Assembly (NCBI RefSeq): GCF_947502445.1
Contig: NZ_CANMZW010000037.1
Span: 1-59,684 of the forward strand
Direction: 5' to 3'
DNA: 59,684 nucleotides
From: an uncultured Brevibacillus sp.
GTDB taxonomy: Bacteria; Bacillota; Bacilli; Brevibacillales; Brevibacillaceae
This document shows positions 9,534-18,300 of this stretch, piece by piece. The position numbers and the translations under genes were made by a program. The first letter of the stretch is position 1; each line of letters begins with the position of its first letter. Below the pieces are notes generated by a model. The model ran no database searches. It was not told the origin of the DNA and worked only from the letters and a program-made list of their open reading frames with translations.

Positions 9534-9677
9534 TCGCTACGCCCTCTTTGCTCACTTAATACGACGATTCTCAATTAGGAACAGTTTACACAAGCTTCTA
9601 GATAACCTCAACCCCTCGTACTGCTCCTCTTCGGCTGACTGTGGAACCTGCTTTCTTTTACTAAAAGGAACATTTTC

Positions 9678-9805
9678 TCCAAGTACAATGCATTGCCATA
9701 TCACGGTGAGCCGGAAGATATCGGCTATACGGTACTCTTTTTGGCTTCCGATGAAGTGAAATTCATTACAGGTCAAACCATTCAGGTCGAGGGCGGACAT
9801 CAAGC
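9678..9805 (+). pseudogene. C-terminal remnant of a short-chain dehydrogenase gene
   Basis: About 38 codons read GEPEDIGYTVLFLASDEV, then FITGQTIQVEGGH. This is the classical SDR C-terminal signature (G-x-PEDIA ... FLASDEASFITGQ ... DGG). There is no Rossmann fold, no catalytic YxxxK and no start codon with a ribosome site, so only the tail of a gene survives. A good terminator lies immediately after it, as expected at the 3' end of a former gene. It points to a deletion or replacement event between the TetR and efe regions. Confidence 0.7.
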
Positions 9806-9826
9806 CGTCGTTTTTCGACGTTTTTT
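9806..9826 (+). terminator. Terminator following the SDR remnant
   Basis: CGTCG-TTTTT-CGACG followed by TTTTTT. It probably served the now truncated SDR gene. Confidence 0.75.
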
Positions 9827-9927
9827 CTGTTTTTTACATCGTTTTTCGATTTCCAAAAATATCATCCAATCCTTTTCTAAAAAAAGATTGCAAACCTTTC
9901 AAGAAAGGAGTAAGTTATTTTCTGACT

Positions 9928-9946
9928 GATAATGATTTTTATTCTC
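9928..9946 (+). promoter_or_regulatory. Fur box upstream of efeO
   Basis: The 19 bases GATAATGATTTTTATTCTC match the classical Fur consensus GATAATGATAATCATTATC at 15 of 19 positions, including the entire first nine. It lies 46 bases before the efeO start, so the operon is probably repressed by Fur when iron is plentiful. Confidence 0.75.
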
Positions 9947-9991
9947 GATATATAAACAAGCACTTATATGATATAAGGGGATGTTTTCTAA

Positions 9992-10885
9992 ATGAATAAG
10001 CATTGGGTTTATCCATTCTCAGCAGTGGTACTGACTTCTTCCCTGCTACTATCCGCATGCGGAAATGCAGAAACACAAAAAGAAGAGAAAAAACCGGAAG
10101 CAGCGCAGCCTGACAAGCCTGCCACTACAGAACAGCCTGCTACGGCATCTACTGCTAGTCCTGAGCTGCAAGCCTCTATCGATGAATACCAAAAATGGGT
10201 AATCTCCCAGACAGACCAATTTGTGAAAGCGACTGAAAGCTTCACTAATGCAGTCAAAGCCGGAGATATCGAAAAGGCGAAGAAAGAGTACGCTCCAGCG
10301 CGCACCTACTTTGAAAAAATCGAACCAATTGCGGAATCTCTTGGCGATTTCGATCCGTGGATTGACGCCCGCGAAGGCGATGTCCCTGATAACGAATGGC
10401 GCGGCTACCACAAGCTAGAAAAAGCTTTGTGGGAAACCAAGTCCGTTGCTGACCAGGAAAAAGTAGCTGACCAGCTGCTGCAAGACGTGAAGCAGCTGCG
10501 CGTGAAGGTAGAGGGCGTAGAGATTGACGTAAAAATGCTCGTGACCGGTGCTGTTGAGCTGTTGAACGAGGTTTCCTCCAGCAAAGTGACCGGTGAAGAA
10601 GAGCGTTATTCCCATACCGACCTATATGACTTCGCTGCTAACGTCGAGGGTGCCAATGAAATCTTTAAGGTTCTCAAATCTTCCGTAGAAGCGAAGGATG
10701 CAGCACTGGCAAAAGAAATCGAGACACGCTTCAGTGATCTCGACAAGGCTCTCGCTCCTTATCGCAAAGATGATGGCTATGTTCTGTATACCGAGCTGAA
10801 GGAAGACCAAGTGAAAAAGCTGAGTCAAGCAATCGATGCCTTGGCTGAACCATTGTCCAAAATGGGAACAATCATAGGGGGATAA
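9992..10885 (+). CDS. efeO: Iron uptake lipoprotein EfeO (imelysin/M75 domain)
   Basis: 297 residues. The N-terminus is a lipoprotein signal with lipobox LLSAC, followed by a low-complexity Glu/Pro/Ala/Thr linker (about 28-55). The rest is an all-helical M75/imelysin domain with the HxxE metal motif in WRGYHKLEKALW. EfeO is thought to hand iron to the EfeU permease together with EfeB; here it would be anchored on the outer face of the membrane. An N-terminal cupredoxin domain, present in some EfeO proteins, is absent. It is the first gene of the efeO-efeB-efeU operon, just downstream of a Fur box; efeB begins five bases later. Confidence 0.93.
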   Translation: MNKHWVYPFSAVVLTSSLLLSACGNAETQKEEKKPEAAQPDKPATTEQPATASTASPELQASIDEYQKWVISQTDQFVKATESFTNAVKAGDIEKAKKEYAPARTYFEKIEPIAESLGDFDPWIDAREGDVPDNEWRGYHKLEKALWETKSVADQEKVADQLLQDVKQLRVKVEGVEIDVKMLVTGAVELLNEVSSSKVTGEEERYSHTDLYDFAANVEGANEIFKVLKSSVEAKDAALAKEIETRFSDLDKALAPYRKDDGYVLYTELKEDQVKKLSQAIDALAEPLSKMGTIIGG

Positions 10886-10890
10886 CTAGG

Positions 10891-12168
10891 ATGGATACAA
10901 AACGTCTCGAAGAAGCAGCCAACAAGAAAATGACTCGTCGGGACGCTCTGAAGCTTGCAGGGGTCGGCGGAATCGGCTTCTTGCTGGGGGCTGGGGGAAT
11001 GAAGACCTTTCTTCCAGCCACATCCACGGCAAAGCAGGCAGCCCCTGCTCCATCATCCGTTGATGGGATCATCCCCTTTTATGGAAAGCATCAGTCAGGT
11101 ATCACTACACCTATGCAGGATTTTATTTGCATGGGTGCTTTTGATTTAACAACGACTTCCATTGACGATGTACGCAAGCTGTTTCAGAGCTGGACGAGTG
11201 CAGCGGCGCGCCTAACAGAAGGCAAAAGCGTTGACGATGAGAGCGAGAACCCTCATCTCCCGCCAGTAGATACAGGAGAGAGCATGGGACTTGGTTCCAT
11301 GCGTATGACAATCACATTTGGACTGGGTGCCAGCTTTTTCGATGAGCGCTTTGGTCTGGCTGCCAAGCGACCTGCCCCATTAGTCGATTTACCGCGCTTT
11401 AACAGTGACGAGATTCGCAAGGAATGGTCTGGCGGAGATATTGTCGTACAGGTCTGTGCCAACGATCCGCAGGTCGCTTTTCATGCATTGCGCAATCTGG
11501 CGCGAATTGCTCGTGGAAAAGCAGTATTGCACTGGCTGCAGGATGGTTTTCAGCGTACAAGCGCTGCAGATCCGTCTGGCTCGACTCCACGCAATCTTAT
11601 GGGCTTCAAGGATGGGTCCAACAATCCGCAAGTCAGCGACGCCAAGGTAGCTGACGAAATTGTATGGGCACAGTCTGAAGACAATCCAGCCTGGATGGCA
11701 GGCGGCAGCTACATGGTGATGCGGCGGATTCGCATGAGGATCGAGGTCTGGGACCGCTCCTCACTGGACGATCAGGAAAGCACATTTGGCAGACATCGTC
11801 AGTCTGGCGCACCACTTGGCAAAACAGGAGAATTCGACGAGCTTGAGCTGGATCGAAAAGACTCTGCCGGAAAGCCAGTCATTCCAGCCACTTCTCACGT
11901 TGCGCTCGCACACATGGAAGGCAAAGTAAAAATTCTTCGCCGTGGCTACTCTTACTCCAGTGGGATGGACGTCAAAACAGGACAGCTCGACGCCGGACTA
12001 TTGTTCATCTGTTTTAACCGTGATCCGCGCAAGCAGTTCATACCGATGCAGCAAAAGCTGGCAACCGTCGATCAGCTCAATGAATACATCACTCATGTTG
12101 GCAGTGGCCTGTACGCATGCTTGCCTGGTGCAAGCGAGGGCGGATATATTGGCGATACGTTATTTTAA
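10891..12168 (+). CDS. efeB: Tat-exported DyP-type haem peroxidase EfeB
   Basis: 425 residues. The N-terminus has a twin-arginine signal (TRRDALKLAGVGGIGFLLGAG). The mature part shows the DyP distal motif GFKDGSNNP (GxxDG) and a typical C-terminal half that includes FICFNRDPRKQF. DyP peroxidases bind haem b and, in the Efe system, are proposed to oxidise ferrous iron or act on haem outside the membrane. It starts five bases after efeO and is followed by efeU 30 bases on, consistent with one transcript. The Tat signal fits folding with haem in the cytoplasm before export. Confidence 0.94.
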   Translation: MDTKRLEEAANKKMTRRDALKLAGVGGIGFLLGAGGMKTFLPATSTAKQAAPAPSSVDGIIPFYGKHQSGITTPMQDFICMGAFDLTTTSIDDVRKLFQSWTSAAARLTEGKSVDDESENPHLPPVDTGESMGLGSMRMTITFGLGASFFDERFGLAAKRPAPLVDLPRFNSDEIRKEWSGGDIVVQVCANDPQVAFHALRNLARIARGKAVLHWLQDGFQRTSAADPSGSTPRNLMGFKDGSNNPQVSDAKVADEIVWAQSEDNPAWMAGGSYMVMRRIRMRIEVWDRSSLDDQESTFGRHRQSGAPLGKTGEFDELELDRKDSAGKPVIPATSHVALAHMEGKVKILRRGYSYSSGMDVKTGQLDAGLLFICFNRDPRKQFIPMQQKLATVDQLNEYITHVGSGLYACLPGASEGGYIGDTLF

Positions 12169-12198
12169 ACCCACAATCGGGGATGGAGTGAACACACC

Positions 12199-13986
12199 TT
12201 GAAACGCTATTTGTTCATCATCTGTATGTGCTTCCTGCTGGTGACGTCCGGCCTGCAGGCTGCTCTAGCTGCATCGCTACAACCCGATCAGCTCAAACAA
12301 CTGATCGCCCTGTCCAGTGACGCTTTGATTAGCGGCGGAGACCAAAATTGGGACGAAGCAAGGCAAGCTGTAGCCGATATGAAAACACTGTCGGACCTGA
12401 ATACAGACGACACTTCTGCAGAAGCTACGGCTCTGGGAACGGCTATTTCCGAGGCGCAGCAGGCACTCTCGGAAGTAGCTACAAATCCACAGGCTGCTAC
12501 CGCTGCCATTTCCAAACTGGCTAAGGCAGCAGACCGCTATGTAACAGCTAAGGAAGACACGGGACAGCCAAAGGAAAAAGCCCATAAGCAAATTGCCGCC
12601 CTGCTTCCCCACCTGCAAAAAAGCATGATGGCTATCACCACGCAAAATTGGGATGAGGCAAAGCAAGCCTACAACAGCTTCGTTACAGGCTGGTACAAGG
12701 CAGAGGGCCTTGTCCGTAATGAAAACGCTACTGTGTACGGCGATATGGAAATCAAAATCAGTGGCGCTCGGATTGCTTTGAACACAGAGCCACCTGATCC
12801 GCAAAAAAGTACAGAAAAGGTGCAAGCACTGATCACAGCCGTCGAGGACTACCTTTCTGGAAAAGCCGTCCAAAACGCTGAAAAAGCTCCTGTGTCTGCG
12901 GACCAACCATCTATTTCTTCGCTCTTGCAGCTTTTGGAATCCGTCGAGGCTGATATTGCCAAGCAGGATGCCGATAGTGCTGCCAGCAAAATGGACACCT
13001 TTATCTCTACATGGCCATCTGTAGAGGGCGTCGTGATGACCAAGTCGCCCGAAACGTATAGTAGTGTCGAAGCGAAAATGGTTTCCATCCCGACCATGAT
13101 TTTGTCCAATCCACCAAAGTGGGAAAAGGCAGCAGGTCTGCTCGCAGAGATGAAAACGGAGCTGGAACCGTATGCAACAGCTTCTTCCTACACAGCCTGG
13201 GATGCTGGACTGATTTTATTTCGTGAAGGTCTCGAAGCTATTTTAATTATTGTGTCGCTGCTTACTTTCCTGAACAAATCCGGCAATGCCAATAAACGTA
13301 AATGGATTTGGTCTGGTGCCGCAGTTGGCATTGTCGCTTCTGCGATCCTGGCCGTTGTCCTGAGTATCGTCTTTTCCAACCTGTCGACTGGCAGCTCTCG
13401 TGAAACCATCGAGGGAGTGACAGGGCTCATCGCCGTCTTGTTCATGATCACAATCGGTGCCTGGCTGCACAGAAAATCAAACCTGCAGGCGTGGAACCGT
13501 TTTGTCGAACAGTCCATTGGTGCTTCCTTGGCAAAAGGAGCTCTGTGGTCGCTCGCATTTACCGCCTTTCTCGCGGTTGTCCGCGAAGGCGCGGAAACGA
13601 TCATCTTTTACATGGGGATGGCAGCTACAATCTCGATGACTGATCTGCTTGTGGGGATTATCGGGGCACTCGTCGTCCTGGCCGTGATCGGCTACGCGAT
13701 CATCCGGCTTAGCACACGTATTCCGGTTCGCCCGTTTTTCCTCGTTGCTGGTCTTCTGCTTTATTATATGGCCTTTAAATTTGTGGGCGTCAGTGTACAT
13801 GCGCTTCAGGTTACTGGACATCTCTCGGCGCACAGCTCTGATTTCTTGTTGCACATACCTACTCTGGGCATCTACGCAAACTGGGAAACGACCGTACCAC
13901 AGATTATTGTCCTGGTTATTGTCATTTTCAACTTCATCTTTCATACACGGAAAAAGACCGTCAAACCGATACCGCAGATTAACTAA
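12199..13986 (+). CDS. efeU: Ferrous/ferric iron permease EfeU (FTR1 family) with long extracellular N-domain
   Basis: 595 residues from a TTG start with GGATGGAG upstream. A cleavable signal (about 1-25) leads into about 310 residues of helical, extracytoplasmic repeats; the phrase TQNWDEAKQAYNSFV and its relative GDQNWDEARQAV indicate internal duplication. The C-terminal third is the FTR1 permease with both iron-binding REGLE-type motifs, FREGLEAILII and VREGAETIIFY, in membrane helices. The fused N-domain resembles that of other Bacillota FTR1 proteins and may collect iron. It is the last gene of the operon. Confidence 0.92.
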   Translation: MKRYLFIICMCFLLVTSGLQAALAASLQPDQLKQLIALSSDALISGGDQNWDEARQAVADMKTLSDLNTDDTSAEATALGTAISEAQQALSEVATNPQAATAAISKLAKAADRYVTAKEDTGQPKEKAHKQIAALLPHLQKSMMAITTQNWDEAKQAYNSFVTGWYKAEGLVRNENATVYGDMEIKISGARIALNTEPPDPQKSTEKVQALITAVEDYLSGKAVQNAEKAPVSADQPSISSLLQLLESVEADIAKQDADSAASKMDTFISTWPSVEGVVMTKSPETYSSVEAKMVSIPTMILSNPPKWEKAAGLLAEMKTELEPYATASSYTAWDAGLILFREGLEAILIIVSLLTFLNKSGNANKRKWIWSGAAVGIVASAILAVVLSIVFSNLSTGSSRETIEGVTGLIAVLFMITIGAWLHRKSNLQAWNRFVEQSIGASLAKGALWSLAFTAFLAVVREGAETIIFYMGMAATISMTDLLVGIIGALVVLAVIGYAIIRLSTRIPVRPFFLVAGLLLYYMAFKFVGVSVHALQVTGHLSAHSSDFLLHIPTLGIYANWETTVPQIIVLVIVIFNFIFHTRKKTVKPIPQIN

Positions 13987-14001
13987 CTCCTATCTCAACA
14001 C

Positions 14002-14045
14002 AAAAACGCAGCTATTGCATGTTCGATGCATATTGCTGCGTTTTT
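14002..14045. terminator. Bidirectional terminator after efeU
   Basis: AAAAACGCAGC pairs with GCTGCGTTTTT around an inner GCAT/ATGC stem, with T-runs in both directions. Confidence 0.85.
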
Positions 14046-14201
14046 CCGTGATTATACCATTTATGGAAATTTAGTCACAAATCTTTTGCCCCTCTACTCT
14101 TTTTCAATCGACATTTTGTGTTACCATATATCAGGTGTAACGTTCTTTTTACATTTTCCGTCATTCTTTATGGACAAGATTCTTATTGATTGGAGCGACA
14201 T

Positions 14202-15128
14202 ATGGGGGCAACATCTAATTCTGTTAAAGTAGACGTCAAAGCCAAATCACCGGCCGCACAAAATATCGTATTTCTTTTAATTCGCCAACTCCGGCCACAT
14301 CAATGGACCAAAAATTTACTCGTTTTTGCCGCATTGCTATTTTCCCTCCACAAAGTAAGTCCCGGGCTGGTCGTTGAATCGGCAGTCGCCTTCTTGCTTT
14401 TTTGTTTTGTATCGGGCTGTGTCTATATCCTGAATGATTTTGTCGATATCAAAAACGATCGCAATCATCCTGAAAAGCAATTCCGGCCGATGGCTTCAGG
14501 AGCCCTGCCACCTTTTTTAGCCCTCGGATTTGGTGCCGTCCTGCTAACAGGCTCGCTCGTTTCCGCGTATTATTTTGATCTACTGTTTGGCGTTGTACTC
14601 ACGATTTATTTTTTGATCAACATTGCCTATTCGCTGCAGCTGAAGCATGTCGTCATTTTGGACGTCATGATTATCTCTGCAGGATTTGTACTACGCGCCA
14701 TCGGTGGCAGTCTTATGATTCAAACGCCGTTTACTCCGTGGTTTTTACTATGCACGATGCTGCTCGCGCTGTTCCTCGCCATCAGCAAAAGACGTCATGA
14801 GCTTCATCTGCTGCAGACGGAAAAAGGAACGCATCGCAAAGTGCTGGACAGCTATTCGTCGGAATTATTGAATCAGCTCAATACAATTGTCACCTCGGCG
14901 ACGATCATTAGCTACTCGTTGTTTACCTTCACATCGGGTCGTACCATTCAACTGATGTGGACAATTCCTTTTGTGATCTTCGGGATTTTCCGCTATCTCT
15001 ATTTAATTACGATCACGGACAAAGGAGGCAGCCCTGAAAAAGTATTGATTCAGGACAAGCCGATTCTCATCACTGTGTTGCTTTATGTCATCACGGTAGC
15101 AGGGATTATTTATACGTTTGAAACATAA
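14202..15128 (+). CDS. UbiA-family polyprenyl-phosphate phosphoribosyltransferase-like protein (DPPR synthase-like)
   Basis: 308 residues from ATG 14202, which has GGAG six bases upstream. There are about eight to nine membrane helices. The first Asp-rich motif is NDFVDIKNDRNHP (NDxxDxxxD). The second conserved loop has the basic string ISKRRHELHLL, then RKVLDSYSSELL. This basic KR-x-EL segment is characteristic of the decaprenyl-phosphate phosphoribosyltransferase branch of UbiA (Rv3806c type), which attaches ribose 5-phosphate from PRPP to a polyprenyl phosphate. The three genes that follow could supply the later steps. An alternative is another UbiA prenyl transfer, but no quinone or haem genes are nearby. 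Confidence 0.82.
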   Translation: MGATSNSVKVDVKAKSPAAQNIVFLLIRQLRPHQWTKNLLVFAALLFSLHKVSPGLVVESAVAFLLFCFVSGCVYILNDFVDIKNDRNHPEKQFRPMASGALPPFLALGFGAVLLTGSLVSAYYFDLLFGVVLTIYFLINIAYSLQLKHVVILDVMIISAGFVLRAIGGSLMIQTPFTPWFLLCTMLLALFLAISKRRHELHLLQTEKGTHRKVLDSYSSELLNQLNTIVTSATIISYSLFTFTSGRTIQLMWTIPFVIFGIFRYLYLITITDKGGSPEKVLIQDKPILITVLLYVITVAGIIYTFET

Positions 15129-15155
15129 TTGCACAGATAGGTTGTGGATCTAGCT

Positions 15156-15512
15156 ATGCCATCACTCGTTCTTATCATCATCTCCGTGGTCCTCAGTGCA
15201 TGCGGGCAGATTGCCATGAAGATGGGCGCATCCTCGCTGGGCGGAAAAAATGAAATGCTGTTGATGAAGTTTCTGCACTACTTTACGAACTTGCCGATCA
15301 TGGCGGGTCTTGCACTGTACGGACTTTCTGCGTTTATTTGGATTGCAGCACTTGAAAAAGTACAGCTTTCCTATGCGTATCCGATGGCGGCGTTAGGGTA
15401 TGTACTCGTTGCCGGCCTCTCGTTTCTCATTTTTCAAGAACCGATCTCCCTTATGCGAATAGCTGGTCTGGCGATCATCGTCGTTGGCGTTATTGTCATT
15501 GCTCAATCGTAA
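15156..15512 (+). CDS. SMR/EamA-like small membrane protein, possible lipid-sugar flippase
   Basis: About 118 residues with four membrane helices. The first helix carries the SMR/ArnE-like pattern SACGQIAMKMGASSLGG, and the centre reads IWIAALEKVQLSYAYPMAALGY, close to ArnE/ArnF and EmrE. ArnE/F proteins flip polyprenyl-phosphate-aminoarabinose. In this operon it may flip a polyprenyl-phosphate-pentose across the membrane (inference). I chose ATG 15156; a GTG at 15144 is possible. It lies between the UbiA-like and PAP2-like genes. Confidence 0.8.
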   Translation: MPSLVLIIISVVLSACGQIAMKMGASSLGGKNEMLLMKFLHYFTNLPIMAGLALYGLSAFIWIAALEKVQLSYAYPMAALGYVLVAGLSFLIFQEPISLMRIAGLAIIVVGVIVIAQS

Positions 15513-15534
15513 TACCCACTAAAGGAGTTTTTTC

Positions 15535-15978
15535 ATGTTATATGCATTGGCGCCGTTTATCGGCTGGTTCGTGTCAGGCGTAACCAAGTTTTTGATTAAC
15601 TATCTGCGCTACGGAAAAGAAGCCCGAAAAATGGTCGGCAATGGCGGCTTTCCCAGTACACATACCACAGTTATGGTGACGACTGTTTTTCTGATTGGCT
15701 TGCAAGAAGGCTTTACGCACCCGATATTTGGGCTTGGCGTGGCCGTGACCTTTATTATCATTATCGATGCGACTGGTTTGCGCAGGGCTGTAGGAAAGCA
15801 TGCTGCGGCGCTTAATCAGCTTGCAGATAAACGCCCGGATGGGGCAGCAGCGAAGCCTTTCCGCGAAAGCATGGGACATACACGTTGGGAAATTGCCGGA
15901 GGACTGGTTCTCGGCATCCTGCTGGCAACACTGCTCCATCTGCTGTCTCAGCTTATCCCCGGAATTCTCGGCTCGTAG
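15535..15978 (+). CDS. Divergent PAP2-family membrane phosphatase (YuiD/DUF212-like)
   Basis: 147 residues, mostly membrane-embedded. Conserved features are GNGGFPSTHTT (the phosphatase SxxH segment), IIIIDATGLRRAVGKHA and a C-terminal FRESMGHTRWEIAGGLVLG containing the final Gly-His. The family is the divergent PAP2 group found as YuiD in Bacillus. A plausible job here is removal of the 5-phosphate from a polyprenyl-phosphoryl-phosphoribose, as the PAP2 protein next to DPPR synthase is thought to do in mycobacteria (inference). The ribosome site AAAGGAG is strong. Confidence 0.85.
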   Translation: MLYALAPFIGWFVSGVTKFLINYLRYGKEARKMVGNGGFPSTHTTVMVTTVFLIGLQEGFTHPIFGLGVAVTFIIIIDATGLRRAVGKHAAALNQLADKRPDGAAAKPFRESMGHTRWEIAGGLVLGILLATLLHLLSQLIPGILGS

Positions 15979-15994
15979 ACAGGAGACAAAGCAT

Positions 15995-17674
15995 ATGAAA
16001 AGCCGTACAGGCACATACTCGTTTTTTCTTGGGATGACCCTGCTGTTGTTTATGGCGGGCATCGTGCTTAGCACATCGATTTTGTTTTTATTTGGGATTT
16101 CCGTATCCGTCATCAGCTTTTGGCTAGCGGCAATCGCTGCACTTGCTTGCCTCGCTGGCGGACTGATAAAGCTCGCTCCGACACGCTATGTTGCATGGCT
16201 CGGCTCACTTCTCGTTGGTTTAGCTGTGATTGTCGGCGTTAGCTGGTACATCAGTGCAAATACGTTTGATCTCTCTTTTGACGGACAAACGTATCATCAG
16301 GAAGCGATTATCCTGTTAAAGGAAGGCTGGAACCCTGTTCATGACAGTCCGCTTGCTCCGCCCACAGCTAAGCCGATCGAGCAAATGGACAACAAAGAAA
16401 TTTTGACTGCTTTTCATCTTTGGATTAATCATTACGCCAAAGGACCTTGGATGCTCGATTCGGTCATGTACAAGCTGACCGATCAGATTGAAATCGGAAA
16501 AATGTTTAACCTGTTCTTGCTCGCAGCTTCCTTTTTCCTTAGCGTAGCTGCCATGCTGACAGCTTTTCCTTCCAAAAAGGGGCGAGCGGTGCTCGTTTCA
16601 CTCTTGGCTGCTTTCAACCCGGTTGTCATAACACAGGCGACCTCCTACTATATCGATGGTCAGCTCGGGTCGCTCATCCTCATCATATGTGCGCTTGGTT
16701 ACTTGCTATTTAAGCAATACCACAGCTGGATTTTATTGACACTTTGCGCAGCGCTCATGCTGCTCGCCCAAATCAAGTTTACCGCTTTGGTATACGCTGT
16801 TTTGCTTGGATGTGGGCTACTGGTTCTCTTCTTTTTTTACGATCGCCAAAGAAGATGGAAAAGCCTGCTTGGATGGCTCTCCGTCAGCTTGCTTATCACC
16901 GTGGTGATTGTCGGCTTCAATCCGTACGTCACCAACACGCTTTCCAAAGGGCATCCTTTTTATCCGTTGTCGGGGAAAGGCGCGGTCGATATCATGACCT
17001 CGAACAGCCCTCATAATTTTAAAGAGATCCATGCGCTGCAAAAGCTGGGGACTTCTCTGTTTAGCAAGTCTGCAAACATAGCGACGCCGAATGACACCAC
17101 CTTCAAATGGCCGTTTACCGTTACGTTTGATGAACTAATGGTATTTTACGGACCGGATGTACGTGTTTCCGGGATGGGACCTCTTTTTGGCGGGGTTCTT
17201 GTCCTATGCTGCTTGCTTCTATTTTTGCTGCTTACGTCTGACAGAACGAAGTTGAAGCCGTTCTTGGTTATCAGCGCTCTTCTGCTGCTTACGGTGTTCG
17301 TCAATCCCGAGAGCTGGTGGGCACGTTATGTTCCACAGCTATGGCTCATTCCCATTCTGATCGCGATTGCTGGCTGGGGAGCTGACAAACGCCTGATCCG
17401 GACGATAACTACAGCGATGGTTGTGGTCCTGACAGTGAACATGCTGCTTGTCGGTACAGCACATACTGTAGGACAAGTGATCATCAATAGCTATGCGAAG
17501 CAGCAGCTACAGGAGCTAAAGAATAGCAGCAAGACGCTGACCGTGGATTTTCATCACTTCAGTGCGATCCGCATCCGCCTGCAGGAAGCAGGAATTCCAT
17601 TTGTGGAGCAAAAGATTGAGGATAAGGATGCGAAGGGGATTGTAGCTTCCCGAGCCGTCTATCTCTTGAAATAA
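15995..17674 (+). CDS. GT-C fold membrane glycosyltransferase-like protein
   Basis: 559 residues from ATG 15995, which has AGGAG ten bases upstream; longer in-frame readings overlap the PAP2 gene and lack a site. It has roughly twelve membrane helices. The first large outer loop contains FDGQTYHQEAI, with an acidic residue in the place where GT-C enzymes (ArnT, PMT, arabinosyltransferases) keep their catalytic Asp. The C-terminal about 80 residues form a soluble outer domain. GT-C enzymes take sugars from polyprenyl phosphates and transfer them outside the membrane. As last gene of the UbiA-SMR-PAP2 operon it is the candidate transferase of the pentose; the acceptor is unknown. Confidence 0.8.
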   Translation: MKSRTGTYSFFLGMTLLLFMAGIVLSTSILFLFGISVSVISFWLAAIAALACLAGGLIKLAPTRYVAWLGSLLVGLAVIVGVSWYISANTFDLSFDGQTYHQEAIILLKEGWNPVHDSPLAPPTAKPIEQMDNKEILTAFHLWINHYAKGPWMLDSVMYKLTDQIEIGKMFNLFLLAASFFLSVAAMLTAFPSKKGRAVLVSLLAAFNPVVITQATSYYIDGQLGSLILIICALGYLLFKQYHSWILLTLCAALMLLAQIKFTALVYAVLLGCGLLVLFFFYDRQRRWKSLLGWLSVSLLITVVIVGFNPYVTNTLSKGHPFYPLSGKGAVDIMTSNSPHNFKEIHALQKLGTSLFSKSANIATPNDTTFKWPFTVTFDELMVFYGPDVRVSGMGPLFGGVLVLCCLLLFLLLTSDRTKLKPFLVISALLLLTVFVNPESWWARYVPQLWLIPILIAIAGWGADKRLIRTITTAMVVVLTVNMLLVGTAHTVGQVIINSYAKQQLQELKNSSKTLTVDFHHFSAIRIRLQEAGIPFVEQKIEDKDAKGIVASRAVYLLK

Positions 17675-17680
17675 TAGCGA

Positions 17681-17716
17681 AAAACTCCCCTTCCGAGCAT
17701 TCAGAAGGGGAGTTTT
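17681..17716. terminator. Bidirectional terminator between convergent operons
   Basis: AAAACTCCCCTTC and GAAGGGGAGTTTT form a 12-13 bp stem with A/T tracts on each side; it separates the GT-C gene from the phosphoribosyltransferase gene. Confidence 0.9.
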
Positions 17717-17726
17717 ATTTAGATCG

Positions 17727-18272
17727 TTACTCGTGCGGGAATAGTGGAAGCTCCTGCAAAAACAAGATGTCGGAACGCTTTGCTGCATCGCCCTCAGCCA
17801 AAATCGCGGCTCTCGCAACAACATTGCCGCCCGCCTGTACGACCAGATCCTCGATCGCCTGCAGTGATTTCCCCGTGCTGATCACATCGTCGATAATCGC
17901 AACCCGCTTGCCCGCGATTTCTCTGGCATCTGCCCCATCGAGACAAAGGATTTGTTTTTTCTGTGTGGTGATCGACTCTACTTCGTTAATCAGCGGTGAA
18001 TCCATGTACGGCTTGGTGCTCTTCCGCGCGACATAGTACTTTTTCATTTGGAGAACGCGAGAAACTTCGAAAATGAGCGGAATGCCTTTTGCTTCCGCAG
18101 TAATCAGCACTTCTACCTCTGGCAGCTTTTCAGCCAGCAGCGGAGCAGCAGCCGTTACCAGCTCTGTATCTCCCAAAATGACGAAGCTCGCGATGCTCAA
18201 ATTATCTGCAATCGGCATAATCGGCAGTTCACGTGTAACTCCTGCCACTTCTAGCATATATGTCTTTTCCAT
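17727..18272 (-). CDS. Purine-type phosphoribosyltransferase
   Basis: 181 residues from ATG 18272, with GGAGGG eleven bases upstream. The PRPP-binding motif is VAIIDDVISTGKSL; an upstream EAKGIPLIFEVSR segment and a hood region with KKYYVARKSTKPYM are as in adenine and xanthine phosphoribosyltransferases. It would convert a free purine base plus PRPP to the nucleotide in the cytoplasm. The gene starts 28 bases after a purine-type permease, so import and salvage are probably coupled. Base specificity cannot be told from the sequence; I prefer an adenine-type (Apt-like) enzyme. Confidence 0.85.
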   Translation of the reverse strand: MEKTYMLEVAGVTRELPIMPIADNLSIASFVILGDTELVTAAAPLLAEKLPEVEVLITAEAKGIPLIFEVSRVLQMKKYYVARKSTKPYMDSPLINEVESITTQKKQILCLDGADAREIAGKRVAIIDDVISTGKSLQAIEDLVVQAGGNVVARAAILAEGDAAKRSDILFLQELPLFPHE

Positions 18273-18300
18273 GTAGTGGTATTCCCTCCTGTTTTCATCC

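Noticed and set aside
9552..9803. 83-codon minus-strand frame between TetR and efeO
   Set aside because: It runs antisense through the SDR remnant, whose plus-strand frame has a clear family signature.
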